A stretch of 64,000 nucleotides of DNA from Bacteroides luhongzhouii. Its GTDB lineage: Bacteria; Bacteroidota; Bacteroidia; Bacteroidales; Bacteroidaceae. Position 1 is the first letter of the stretch. The number at the start of each line of letters is the position of its first letter. The position numbers were made by a program, and so were the translations under genes. This document shows positions 1-8,685 of this stretch, piece by piece. Location: assembly GCF_009193295.2 (NCBI RefSeq), contig NZ_CP059973.1, positions 992,001-1,056,000 on the forward strand, given 5' to 3'. The notes under the pieces were generated by a model that did no database searches, had not been told where the DNA came from, and worked only from the letters and a program-made list of their open reading frames with translations.

Positions 1-1
1 T

Positions 2-454
2 TATGGTTATTCTCCATTGACACAGCGGCAAATCAACCAATACGTGAAAATGTATCTGCCGATCCTCGACTTACGGATGGTTACACTGATTACTGATGCC
101 AATGACGAACTGGTCTGTGTAGGTATCTCCATGCCATCTCTCGCCGAGGCTTTACAGAAATCAAACGGGCGTCTGTTGCCACTCGGATGGTTCTATCTGT
201 TAAAGGCATTATTTATGAAACGCCGTGCCAAAATGCTTGATCTGCTACTCGTTGCAGTGAAACCGGAATATCAAAATAAAGGTGTTAACGCTTTGTTATT
301 TTCCGATTTAATTCCTGTTTATCAAAAATTAGGTTTTATCTTTGCGGAAAGCAACCCCGAACTGGAACTGAACGGAAAAGTTCAGGCACAATGGGATTAC
401 TTTGAGACTCAACAACATAAGCGCCGCCGTGCGTTCATCAAAGAGATAAAATAA
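2..454 (+). CDS. GNAT-like acyltransferase, C-terminal part (cut by window edge)
   Basis: The reading frame is open from the first codon of the window, so the gene begins upstream; a TTG at 17 is internal and not a credible start. The visible 150 or so residues include a stretch near residues 80-95 (LLLVAVKPEYQNKGVNALL) that matches the acetyl-CoA-binding motif A of GNAT N-acyltransferases (V.PEYQ.KGV). The tail is basic (HKRRRAF). The substrate cannot be told. It ends 9 bases before parE and probably shares its transcript. The GNAT fold is a motif-based call; the missing N-terminus could hold another domain. Confidence 0.6.
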   Translation, partial: YGYSPLTQRQINQYVKMYLPILDLRMVTLITDANDELVCVGISMPSLAEALQKSNGRLLPLGWFYLLKALFMKRRAKMLDLLLVAVKPEYQNKGVNALLFSDLIPVYQKLGFIFAESNPELELNGKVQAQWDYFETQQHKRRRAFIKEIK

Positions 455-463
455 AAAACAGCT

Positions 464-2341
464 ATGGAAGAGAACGAATTGATACCTGTAGACAACAACA
501 ATGCAGTAGAGTACACTGACGACAACATCCGTCACCTAAGTGACATGGAACATGTACGCACACGCCCCGGTATGTATATCGGAAGGCTGGGCGACGGTGC
601 ACATGCCGAAGACGGAATCTATGTCCTCCTGAAAGAAGTAATTGACAACAGTATTGACGAGTTCAAAATGCAAGCCGGTAAGAAAATCGAGATTACCGTT
701 GAAGAAAACCTTCGTGTCAGCGTACGCGACTATGGACGAGGCATCCCACAGGGAAAACTCATCGAAGCCGTCAGCATGTTGAACACTGGTGGTAAGTACG
801 ACAGCAAGGCATTTAAAAAAAGTGTCGGACTAAACGGTGTCGGTGTGAAAGCCGTCAACGCCTTGAGCTCCTGTTTTGAGGTACGCAGTTACCGCGACGG
901 TAAAGTACGTATCGCCACTTTCTCAAAAGGAAACCTGCTGACCGACGAGATACAAAATACCGAAGAAGAAAACGGAACTTACATCTTCTTCGAACCGGAT
1001 AATACATTATTCCTGAATTACAGTTTCAAGCCTGAATTTATTGAGACAATGCTACGTAACTACACGTACCTCAATACAGGGCTTGCCATTATCTATAACG
1101 GGCACCGTATTCTGTCGCGCAACGGTCTGGTAGACCTTTTGAATGACAACATGACGGCAACCGGACTTTACCCGATCATCCACCTGAAAGGGGAGGACAT
1201 CGAAATCGCCTTCACGCATACCGGACAATACGGAGAAGAATATTACTCCTTTGTCAACGGTCAGCATACCACCCAAGGAGGTACACATCAGAGTGCTTTC
1301 AAAGAACACATCGCCCGCACCATCAAGGAGTTCTTCAACAAGAACATGGACTATACCGACATTCGTAACGGACTGGTTGCTGCCATTGCCGTCAATGTGG
1401 AAGAGCCTATCTTTGAGAGTCAGACGAAAACGAAGCTGGGTTCTACCAATATGGTTCCCGGCGGAGTGACAGTCAACAAGTATGTAGGTGATTTTATCAA
1501 ACAGGAAGTGGACAACTTCTTGCACAAGAATGCAGATATAGCCGAAGCAATACAACAAAAGATACAAGAATCCGAGAAAGAGCGTAAAGCCATTGCAGGT
1601 GTAACTAAACTTGCCCGTGAGCGTGCAAAGAAGGCAAACCTGCACAACCGCAAATTGCGTGACTGCCGCATACACCTCAACGACCCGAAAGGAAAAGGAC
1701 TGGAAGAAGACTCCTGCATCTTTATCACTGAGGGAGATTCTGCAAGTGGTTCCATCACCAAAAGTCGTGATGTAAACACCCAGGCAGTGTTCAGTCTCCG
1801 TGGTAAACCGTTGAACTCTTTCGGACTGACGAAGAAAGTGGTTTATGAAAATGAGGAATTTAACTTGCTTCAAGCAGCTTTAAATATAGAAGATGGAATT
1901 GAAGGACTGCGCTACAACAAAGTCATCGTAGCAACTGATGCCGACGTGGATGGTATGCATATCCGCCTACTATTGATTACCTTCTTCCTGCAATTCTTCC
2001 CCGATCTTATTAAAAAAGGACATGTACATATTCTGCAAACGCCTTTGTTTCGTGTACGCAACAAGAAAAAAACAATCTATTGCTACAGTGAAGAAGAGCG
2101 CGTTAACGCAATTAACGAGCTAAGCCCGAATCCGGAGATTACCCGATTCAAAGGTTTAGGTGAAATTTCACCGGACGAGTTCAAGCATTTTATCGGTAAG
2201 GATATGCGCCTGGAACAAGTGACCTTGCGCAAAACGGACGCAGTAAAAGAACTACTTGAATTCTACATGGGTAAAAACACCATGGAACGACAGAACTTTA
2301 TTATAGACAATCTGGTTATAGAAGAAGATTTGGCATCATGA
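464..2341 (+). CDS. parE: DNA topoisomerase IV subunit B (type IIA, ATPase subunit)
   Basis: This is the ATPase/TOPRIM subunit of a type IIA topoisomerase, which works with a ParC subunit to decatenate chromosomes. Visible motifs in order: the GHKL ATP-binding box ([11 protein letters not shown], about residue 60), the glycine-rich lid ([11 protein letters not shown], about 120), the transducer domain, then the TOPRIM acidic residues EGDSASG (about 425) and [10 protein letters not shown] (about 490). At 625 residues, with no large TOPRIM insertion, it fits Bacteroidetes ParE; GyrB is the alternative. The parC partner is not in the window. Its stop overlaps the coaD start (ATGA), so the two are translationally coupled. 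Confidence 0.85.
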   Translation: MEENELIPVDNNNAVEYTDDNIRHLSDMEHVRTRPGMYIGRLGDGAHAEDGIYVLLKEVIDNSIDEFKMQAGKKIEITVEENLRVSVRDYGRGIPQGKLIEAVSMLNTGGKYDSKAFKKSVGLNGVGVKAVNALSSCFEVRSYRDGKVRIATFSKGNLLTDEIQNTEEENGTYIFFEPDNTLFLNYSFKPEFIETMLRNYTYLNTGLAIIYNGHRILSRNGLVDLLNDNMTATGLYPIIHLKGEDIEIAFTHTGQYGEEYYSFVNGQHTTQGGTHQSAFKEHIARTIKEFFNKNMDYTDIRNGLVAAIAVNVEEPIFESQTKTKLGSTNMVPGGVTVNKYVGDFIKQEVDNFLHKNADIAEAIQQKIQESEKERKAIAGVTKLARERAKKANLHNRKLRDCRIHLNDPKGKGLEEDSCIFITEGDSASGSITKSRDVNTQAVFSLRGKPLNSFGLTKKVVYENEEFNLLQAALNIEDGIEGLRYNKVIVATDADVDGMHIRLLLITFFLQFFPDLIKKGHVHILQTPLFRVRNKKKTIYCYSEEERVNAINELSPNPEITRFKGLGEISPDEFKHFIGKDMRLEQVTLRKTDAVKELLEFYMGKNTMERQNFIIDNLVIEEDLAS

Positions 2342-2796
2342 GAAAAGCAATATTCCCGGGTACTTTTGACCCCTTCACCATCGGACATTACTCGGTAGTG
2401 GAACGTGCACTCACCTTTATGGACGAAATCGTGATAGGAATTGGTATCAATGAAAACAAGAATACATACTTTCCCATTGAGAAAAGAGAGGAAATGATTC
2501 GGGAACTTTACAAGGATGAGCCTCGTATAAAAGTGATGTCTTACGACTGTCTGACCATTGATTTTGCGCAGGAAGTAGGGGCCAGATTCATTGTCCGCGG
2601 CATCCGTACGGTGAAAGATTTCGAGTATGAAGAAACAATTGCAGACATCAACCGCAAACTGGCGGGTATTGAAACCATCCTGCTCTTCACGGAACCGGAA
2701 CTGACTTGCGTCAGCTCGACGATTGTACGCGAACTATTGACTTATAATAAAGACATCAGCCAGTTTATTCCCAAAGGCATGAAAATGAGTGAATAA
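2338..2796 (+). CDS. coaD: phosphopantetheine adenylyltransferase
   Basis: This enzyme transfers AMP from ATP to 4'-phosphopantetheine to give dephospho-CoA, the penultimate step of CoA synthesis, in the cytoplasm. The 152 residues are the normal length for the family. The nucleotidyltransferase signature [10 protein letters not shown] is at residues 8-17, the [12 protein letters not shown] substrate-binding loop near 90, and SSTIVREL (the ISST-type motif) near 128. The start codon overlaps the parE stop by four bases. The S41 protease gene follows after 33 bases, so a parE-coaD-protease operon is likely. Confidence 0.95.
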   Translation: MRKAIFPGTFDPFTIGHYSVVERALTFMDEIVIGIGINENKNTYFPIEKREEMIRELYKDEPRIKVMSYDCLTIDFAQEVGARFIVRGIRTVKDFEYEETIADINRKLAGIETILLFTEPELTCVSSTIVRELLTYNKDISQFIPKGMKMSE

Positions 2797-2829
2797 CACT
2801 CGGCAGGAATAGATGGCGAAACTAAAAAG

Positions 2830-4410
2830 ATGATGAAGAAACTAACTATTATACTATCCGTTTGCTTGTGGACAATTGCCGCACAAGCCCAGAACTTCGG
2901 TTCTGAAGCCATGCGTAAGCTACAAATGGCAGAGTTCGCAATCTCCAATTTCTATGTGGACAAAGTAGATGAAGACAAGTTGGTGGAAGAAGCCATCATC
3001 AAGATGCTGGCACAACTCGACCCGCACTCTACTTATTCGGACGCAGAAGAAGTGAAGAAAATGAACGAACCTCTTCAAGGTAACTTCGAAGGTATTGGAG
3101 TTCAGTTTCAGATGATCGAAGATACCCTGTTAGTAGTGCAACCCGTCAGCAACGGACCTTCCGAGAAAGTCGGCATCCTTGCCGGTGACCGTATCGTTGC
3201 GGTCAATGACAGCACCATTGCCGGAGTGAAAATGAGTACGGAAGATATTATGAAGCGTCTTCGTGGTCCGAAAGGCTCTAAAGTCAACCTGACTATTGTT
3301 CGTCGTGGCGTACAGGATCCTTTATTGTTTACAGTAAAAAGAGATAAAATACCTATCCTTAGCCTCGATGCTTCTTACATGATTCAACCAAAGACAGGTT
3401 ATATCCGCATCAACCGTTTCGGGGCAACTACTGCCGAAGAATTCAAGAAAGCAATGACAAGCCTTCAGAAACAAGGTATGAAGGACCTGATTCTCGACCT
3501 GCAAGGAAACGGAGGAGGTTACCTGAACGCAGCTATCGACCTTGCCAACGAATTCCTGGGACAAAAGGAACTGATTGTCTACACGGAAGGACGGACTGCC
3601 AAACGCAGTGATTTCTACGCTAAAGGAAACGGAGATTTCCGTAATGGACGTCTTATTATTCTGGTAGATGAGTACACAGCCTCTGCCAGCGAAATTGTCA
3701 GTGGCGCAGTGCAAGATTGGGATAGAGGAATTATCGTAGGACGTCGCTCTTTCGGCAAAGGATTGGTGCAACGTCCTATCGACCTGCCGGACGGTTCCAT
3801 GATTCGTTTGACTATTGCACGCTATTATACTCCATCGGGACGTTCCATCCAGAAACCGTACGACAGTACTGTCGATTACAACAAGGACCTGATAGAACGT
3901 TTCAACCACGGCGAACTGATGAATGCTGACAGCATCCACTTCCCGGATTCGCTGAAAGTACAAACCAAGAAACTGGGACGTACTGTCTATGGCGGAGGCG
4001 GTATCATGCCGGATTACTTCGTTCCCATCGACACTACTCTTTATACAGATTATCACCGTAATCTGGTTGCTAAAGGAGCCGTGATTAAATTCACCATGCA
4101 GTTTATCGAAGGACACCGGAAAGAGTTGAAAAACAAATACAAGAAGTTCGAATCGTTTGATGAGAAGTTTGTTGTCGATGATGATATGCTCGCCACTTTA
4201 AAGGAAATCGGTGAGAAAGAAGGGGTGAAATTCAATGAAGAGCAATATCAGAAGTCGCTTCCTCTTATCAAGACGCAACTTAAAGCACTGATAGCCCGTG
4301 ACCTTTGGGATATGAATGAATATTTCCGGGTAATGAATACCACCAATGAGAGTATACAAAAAGCGCTGGAAATACTGAATTCGGACGAATATCAGAAGAA
4401 ATTAAAATAA
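2830..4410 (+). CDS. S41 family C-terminal processing protease with PDZ domain
   Basis: This is an exported serine protease of the CtpA/Prc family, expected in the periplasm. A signal peptide occupies about residues 1-20 (ending AAQAQ). A PDZ domain follows (about 80-165, with the GIGVQF and GILAGDRIVAVND segments), then the S41 core. The catalytic serine lies in DEYTASASEIVSGA (about residue 282) and the general-base lysine in RRSFGKGLVQ (about 307), so the Ser-Lys dyad is intact. The C-terminal roughly 120 residues form a charged helical tail of unknown role. Natural substrates cannot be inferred. The gene ends 18 bases before the left arm of the inverted repeat at 4428. Confidence 0.9.
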   Translation: MMKKLTIILSVCLWTIAAQAQNFGSEAMRKLQMAEFAISNFYVDKVDEDKLVEEAIIKMLAQLDPHSTYSDAEEVKKMNEPLQGNFEGIGVQFQMIEDTLLVVQPVSNGPSEKVGILAGDRIVAVNDSTIAGVKMSTEDIMKRLRGPKGSKVNLTIVRRGVQDPLLFTVKRDKIPILSLDASYMIQPKTGYIRINRFGATTAEEFKKAMTSLQKQGMKDLILDLQGNGGGYLNAAIDLANEFLGQKELIVYTEGRTAKRSDFYAKGNGDFRNGRLIILVDEYTASASEIVSGAVQDWDRGIIVGRRSFGKGLVQRPIDLPDGSMIRLTIARYYTPSGRSIQKPYDSTVDYNKDLIERFNHGELMNADSIHFPDSLKVQTKKLGRTVYGGGGIMPDYFVPIDTTLYTDYHRNLVAKGAVIKFTMQFIEGHRKELKNKYKKFESFDEKFVVDDDMLATLKEIGEKEGVKFNEEQYQKSLPLIKTQLKALIARDLWDMNEYFRVMNTTNESIQKALEILNSDEYQKKLK

Positions 4411-4427
4411 AATAGCAAAATAAGTAG

Positions 4428-4554
4428 AATAAACCGTACCCGAACAGGCACCCTTGTTGTAGTATAAGTAAAATCATTAAAACCAAAGTATGATACGACA
4501 GTTTGATTTTACTTGGACAACAATCTGGTTGTTATTGATCGGGTACGGTTTATT
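4428..4554. repeat. Perfect 16-bp inverted repeats bracketing the TonB-receptor start (candidate inverton)
   Basis: Left arm 4428-4443 reads AATAAACCGTACCCGA; right arm 4539-4554 is its exact reverse complement. The arms are 95 bases apart. The left arm is intergenic; the right arm is inside the receptor's signal-peptide codons. If the 127-base segment is inverted on paper, an ATG now on the minus strand (4477-4475) reads MILLILQQGCLFGYG and joins the receptor frame without a stop, giving a different signal peptide. The repeat is seen directly; recombination is inferred. A long mRNA stem is the alternative. Confidence 0.7.
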
Positions 4555-7072
4555 TTTTATCTCTCTCCCTGCACAGGCACAAACAGGAGCGAAGAGAATC
4601 TCATTAGAGTTGAAAGACAAAGCCTTGCCTGATGCGCTGAAACTAATTGAAAAAGCAGGTGGGAAAAGTATTCTCTTTACCTACAACGGAACCGAAAGTT
4701 ATCGTGTGACAATGAGCATACGCGAAAAGACAGAGCGGGAAACCATTGATCTGGTATTGAGTGGGAAACCCTTCATCTGCATGGAGCGGGAAGACTATTT
4801 TGTTGTACAACAACACAAGTCGGACAAAGCCATTGCGGTAGAAGGAAAAGTGTATGATGAGAAAGGAATTCCCCTCCCTTTCGTCAATGTACTTGCTCTT
4901 GCTGCCGATTCCAGTTTCCTCGCGGGAAGCGTAACGGAGGAAGACGGTTCCTTTCGCCTGCCACCCATAGCCGGAGAGGATTGCCTATTGAAGGCTACTT
5001 TTGTAGGCTACTCTCCGCAAGTAGTTCCCTGCCGGCATACAAACATCATCCGCCTCCAGCCTGACGCGAAATTACTGAAAGAAGTGGTTGTCACCGCCTC
5101 ACGCCCATTGATAGAACGCAAGGACGGAATATTGACGGCTAATATCATCGGCACTCCCCTTTCGCTGATGGGATCGGCAAACGAGATGATTTCACATCTT
5201 CCCTTTGTCACAGGTTCGGAGGGGGATTTTTCTGTTATAGGAAGAGGCACACCAGACATCTACATCAATGGACGTAAAGTGAGAGACAACACCGAGTTGA
5301 ATCGTCTCCAAGCTAACGAAATACTATCAGCGGAAATCATTACTACACCGGGTGTACAGTATAGTTCCTCTGTGAAAGCCGTCATCCGCCTCCGCACCAT
5401 CCGTAAACGTGGACAAGGAATGAGCGGTAACTTCTACACTGACTACTCACAAGGGCGGGTAGCCAACGGCACGGAAGGTATATCATTAAACTACCGTACC
5501 GGCGGACTGGACATTTTTCTAAAAGGAGATTTTGCGGAGATTAACAACCATAGTACAAGTATAATAAACCGTGAGGTTCACGCCTCTTCAGACTGGAACC
5601 AACAGACGGAAGCCCAAAATAAAGGCAACTACAATACCTTCAATGGAGAAGTGGGATTCAATTACGAGGTTAACGATCACCAGTCATTCGGCGTGCGTTA
5701 TACACCGGGCACAAATATTGGCAACTCCCATTCCGTCACAGAAGGTAATACGCTCATTCTCCAAAATGGCAAAGAAACCGACAATCTACACTCCCGCCAG
5801 GAAACCAATGCCCACACCGGCTGGTGGCAGGGAGCCAACGGATACTACAACAGTACACACGGAAAATGGAATATCGACTTCAATGCCGACTACGTATATG
5901 GGCGTGACCGTATACAACAATATGCAGAAAATAATGGTATTGAGGACGCCACATCAAGCAACCGTGTACGCAATCGCCTCTATGCCGCCAAACTTCTTAT
6001 TACCGCTCCACTGTGGAAAGGCAAGCTCTGCTTCGGCACAGAAGAGACATTTACCAACCGTCACGACATCTTCCTCCAAAACGGTTTTTCTGCCGATGCT
6101 GACGACCGCATCAAACAGACCATGATTTCCGGTTTCGCAGATTATAACCTGCCATTAGGTAAGTTCAATATTTCGGCAGGGCTACGCTATGAATTCCAAA
6201 AGACAGACTACTACGAGAAAGGGATCCACCAGAAAGAGCAAAGCCCCACGTATCGACACTGGATACCGGTTGTTGGCATCGCATACACTCCCGGAGACTG
6301 GTCTTTCAGCCTTTCTTACCGGACAATAAAATACAGCCCTAGTTACGAGATGCTCACCAGTGCCATCACGTATCAGAACAAATATGCCTACCGCAGTGGA
6401 GATCCGTTTCTCGTCCCTCAAATACACCGCAATATTTCTCTGGATGGTGGATGGAAATGGGTTAACTTCAGTCTTTTTTATGACCATACTTGGGATATGT
6501 ACACCAGTTATACCAAGCCTTATGACGATGTAAACCATCCGGGCGTACTGTTATTCAGCATGGCAAGTATCCCGCATACCAACCAATATGGAGGTGCTAT
6601 CGTTCTTTCGCCCCAAATAAGTATTTGGCAGCCGCAACTGACAAGCGGCATTAACTGGTACGATTCACACGCAGCTCCCATAAACATCACCCAGCATTGG
6701 AACGAACCCGTATTCTATTTTAGTTTAGATAATAACTTCAGCTTTCCCCGCGGCTGGTTCTTTAATATAAAAGGCACCTTGCAAACCGGTGCCAAACAAA
6801 GTTATGCCATCAGACATACCGCAGGAAGAGTAGATGCCCAACTGACAAAATCATTCCTGAAAGATCAGTCGTTAAAAGTATCGGTAACCGCTAAAGACAT
6901 CTTTCATACAGCCTACAGATACTTTACCATTTATGGCGACCGGACGTTCAGTTCCAATCGCGATTATTCGGACCAGCAACGTCTGGGCATCCGGTTAAGT
7001 TACCAATTCAACGCCACAAAGAGCAAATATAAAGGAACCGGAGCCGGAGAAAGCGAAAAATCACGTCTATAG
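4490..7072 (+). CDS. TonB-dependent outer-membrane receptor with N-terminal STN signalling domain
   Basis: This is an 860-residue outer-membrane protein. In order: signal peptide (residues 1-30, ending LPAQA), an STN/secretin-like domain (about 34-105, LKDKALPDALKLIEKAGG), a carboxypeptidase-regulatory-like beta-sandwich (about 116-200), a plug domain (about 205-300) and a large barrel (about 310-860). The STN domain is what FecA-type receptors use to signal to a FecR anti-sigma factor, and an ECF sigma/FecR pair follows immediately. No SusD-like partner is present, so this is not a typical glycan importer pair; the ligand is unknown. The start codon sits between perfect inverted repeats at 4428-4443 and 4539-4554. 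If that segment inverts, the first 17 residues would be replaced by 12 others. Confidence 0.85.
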   Translation: MIRQFDFTWTTIWLLLIGYGLFFISLPAQAQTGAKRISLELKDKALPDALKLIEKAGGKSILFTYNGTESYRVTMSIREKTERETIDLVLSGKPFICMEREDYFVVQQHKSDKAIAVEGKVYDEKGIPLPFVNVLALAADSSFLAGSVTEEDGSFRLPPIAGEDCLLKATFVGYSPQVVPCRHTNIIRLQPDAKLLKEVVVTASRPLIERKDGILTANIIGTPLSLMGSANEMISHLPFVTGSEGDFSVIGRGTPDIYINGRKVRDNTELNRLQANEILSAEIITTPGVQYSSSVKAVIRLRTIRKRGQGMSGNFYTDYSQGRVANGTEGISLNYRTGGLDIFLKGDFAEINNHSTSIINREVHASSDWNQQTEAQNKGNYNTFNGEVGFNYEVNDHQSFGVRYTPGTNIGNSHSVTEGNTLILQNGKETDNLHSRQETNAHTGWWQGANGYYNSTHGKWNIDFNADYVYGRDRIQQYAENNGIEDATSSNRVRNRLYAAKLLITAPLWKGKLCFGTEETFTNRHDIFLQNGFSADADDRIKQTMISGFADYNLPLGKFNISAGLRYEFQKTDYYEKGIHQKEQSPTYRHWIPVVGIAYTPGDWSFSLSYRTIKYSPSYEMLTSAITYQNKYAYRSGDPFLVPQIHRNISLDGGWKWVNFSLFYDHTWDMYTSYTKPYDDVNHPGVLLFSMASIPHTNQYGGAIVLSPQISIWQPQLTSGINWYDSHAAPINITQHWNEPVFYFSLDNNFSFPRGWFFNIKGTLQTGAKQSYAIRHTAGRVDAQLTKSFLKDQSLKVSVTAKDIFHTAYRYFTIYGDRTFSSNRDYSDQQRLGIRLSYQFNATKSKYKGTGAGESEKSRL

Positions 7073-7073
7073 G

Positions 7074-7104
7074 TTTGCAACCCGAAAGAGAAACGTTACT
7101 TTTG
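7074..7104 (+). promoter_or_regulatory. Bacteroides-type promoter of the ECF sigma-FecR pair
   Basis: TTTG at 7074-7077, a 19-base spacer and TACTTTTG at 7097-7104 match the Bacteroides housekeeping consensus (TTTG, 19-21 nt, TAnnTTTG) exactly. Transcription would start near 7111, about 40 bases before the sigma gene. The -33 element begins just after the receptor stop codon, so the regulator pair can be expressed apart from the receptor. Confidence 0.75.
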
Positions 7105-7150
7105 CCATCTCTGATGCACATAAACAGATGATGCTGATATATTAAAACGA

Positions 7151-7663
7151 ATGATACTCCTGTTTCATAAAAACCACACGAAGGAAGAGGCCTTCAAACA
7201 ACTATTCACGGAAATGTATCCGCGATTGGTGCGTTATGCCACACAGCTCACCGGAGACAGGGAGGAGGCACGCGACATCGTAAGCGAAGCAATGGAACAG
7301 GCATGGAAGCATTTCGACCGACTGGACAAGAACGACTGTGGCGGTTGGCTCTACACCATAGTCCGCAACACCAGCCTTAACCACCTGAAGCACCGCATGG
7401 TGGAGCAAGACAACTTGACAGCTCTGTACGAAGCCACACAGGCAGACGTAGAAAGCAACTATAAAGAACACGAAGCATTGCTACAAAAGGCAGAAGCTAT
7501 CGCACATCGTTTGCCAGAGCCAACCTGCACGGTGCTACGGCTATGCTATTATGAGCGCCTTACTTATCGGGAAGCCGCCCTACGTCTCGGCATCAGTCCC
7601 GACACAGTAAAGAAACATATATCCAAGGCATTGCGCATACTGCGCGAAGCCATGAACAAGTAA
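7151..7663 (+). CDS. ECF-type RNA polymerase sigma factor
   Basis: This 170-residue sigma-70 family factor has region 2 (about residues 13-75, FTEMYPRLVRYATQLTG, DIVSEAMEQAWKHF, GGWLYTIVRN) and region 4 (about 118-168, LRLCYYERLTYREAALRLGI and the DTVKKHISKALRILRE helix), with no region 3: the ECF arrangement. It lies between an STN-domain receptor and a FecR-like protein, so it should be held inactive by FecR until the receptor binds its ligand, and would then activate its own target promoters, probably including the receptor's. Members of this group often serve iron or glycan receptors. It is followed by the fecR-type gene after 15 bases. Confidence 0.9.
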   Translation: MILLFHKNHTKEEAFKQLFTEMYPRLVRYATQLTGDREEARDIVSEAMEQAWKHFDRLDKNDCGGWLYTIVRNTSLNHLKHRMVEQDNLTALYEATQADVESNYKEHEALLQKAEAIAHRLPEPTCTVLRLCYYERLTYREAALRLGISPDTVKKHISKALRILREAMNK

Positions 7664-7678
7664 GAAGGAGGAATCAAT

Positions 7679-8659
7679 ATGGAAGAAAAGAAAAAACGTA
7701 ATGAAGTGAAAGAACAGGAAACTTTCTCATTCCCGGAAGATACCGAAACGCGCCGTCTACAAAATATTTTTGGAGAAGCATTGGGTGACTTCCCGTTGCC
7801 GGAAGAGGTTCAGTCAGAGTGGAACACATTTATACAAAAGCAAAAAGAGAAAAGAAAAAAACTTTATCTCCGGATATGGCTCTCCGGCAGTGTAGCGGCA
7901 GCCATCATCCTCATCCTCTTGCTTTGGTCGCCTTGGCAGCAAACGGAAACCGAAATATCCGGAATTGAAATCTTCGCTTCTCTCAAAGCTCCTGAACGTA
8001 TCACAACCACAAAGGAAAACGGACGAATTATCGTCTCCACTCCGCCAAGCACGTTGACCCACATCACGCTGGAAGACGGTAGTCATGTTATATTAGGTGC
8101 CAACAGCCGTTTTGAATATCCGGAGAAGTTTACTTCACCGGACAAACGTATGGTTAGCCTCACCGGAGAAGCCCGCTTTGAAGTTACCAAGGACATCAGT
8201 CGTCCCTTCATTGTTACTGCCGGGAAAATACAGACACGAGTACTAGGCACAGTGTTCGACGTGAACGCCTATCCCGCCAGCCTCCCAGCTGTGACCTTAT
8301 ACGAAGGATGCGTGCAATTGACTGATACCGTTTCTACTTCCAGCCGGAAAATGTCACCCGGACAACATGCCCGGTTAGCGGCAAACGGCGACATACTTCT
8401 CTCCAAAGTCTCTTGGAGAAAGGAAGAAGGGTGGACACAGGGAGAGTTCTATTTTGACAACATCCCCATGAAGGAAGTCTTACAAGAGATAGGCACATGG
8501 TACAACATCAGCATTATTTGCCATTCAGCCAGTCTCCTGCAAGAACGGATTCATTTTCGTTTTAGCCGGAACGTTCCGGTAGGAGATCTGTTGGCAGCGC
8601 TGAATGACTTGGGGATCGCAGAGTTTCAATATAAGGAGAAACGAATTATTGTAAAATAA
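7679..8659 (+). CDS. FecR family anti-sigma factor
   Basis: This is an inner-membrane sigma regulator. The first 60 residues are cytoplasmic and charged and should bind the sigma factor. One membrane segment spans about residues 62-83 (LRIWLSGSVAAAIILILLLW). The periplasmic part carries the FecR domain (about 115-210, THITLEDGSHVILGANSRFEYPEKF) and a C-terminal DUF4974-type domain (about 255-325, FYFDNIPMKEVLQEIGTWYNI). It lies 15 bases after the ECF sigma gene and would read the STN domain of the receptor. The gene converges on the GH3 gene of the xyloglucan locus with only 26 bases between stops; no clear terminator is visible there. Confidence 0.9.
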   Translation: MEEKKKRNEVKEQETFSFPEDTETRRLQNIFGEALGDFPLPEEVQSEWNTFIQKQKEKRKKLYLRIWLSGSVAAAIILILLLWSPWQQTETEISGIEIFASLKAPERITTTKENGRIIVSTPPSTLTHITLEDGSHVILGANSRFEYPEKFTSPDKRMVSLTGEARFEVTKDISRPFIVTAGKIQTRVLGTVFDVNAYPASLPAVTLYEGCVQLTDTVSTSSRKMSPGQHARLAANGDILLSKVSWRKEEGWTQGEFYFDNIPMKEVLQEIGTWYNISIICHSASLLQERIHFRFSRNVPVGDLLAALNDLGIAEFQYKEKRIIVK

Positions 8660-8685
8660 CGTCTCACACTGAAACTGATTCATTA

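Noticed and set aside
1052..1873. 273-codon frame antisense to parE
   Set aside because: Lies wholly inside the conserved parE frame on the opposite strand, has no recognisable motif, and its composition is that of a shadow frame.
3322..4116. 264-codon frame antisense to the S41 protease
   Set aside because: Shadow of the protease gene; the sense strand carries the PDZ and Ser-Lys motifs.
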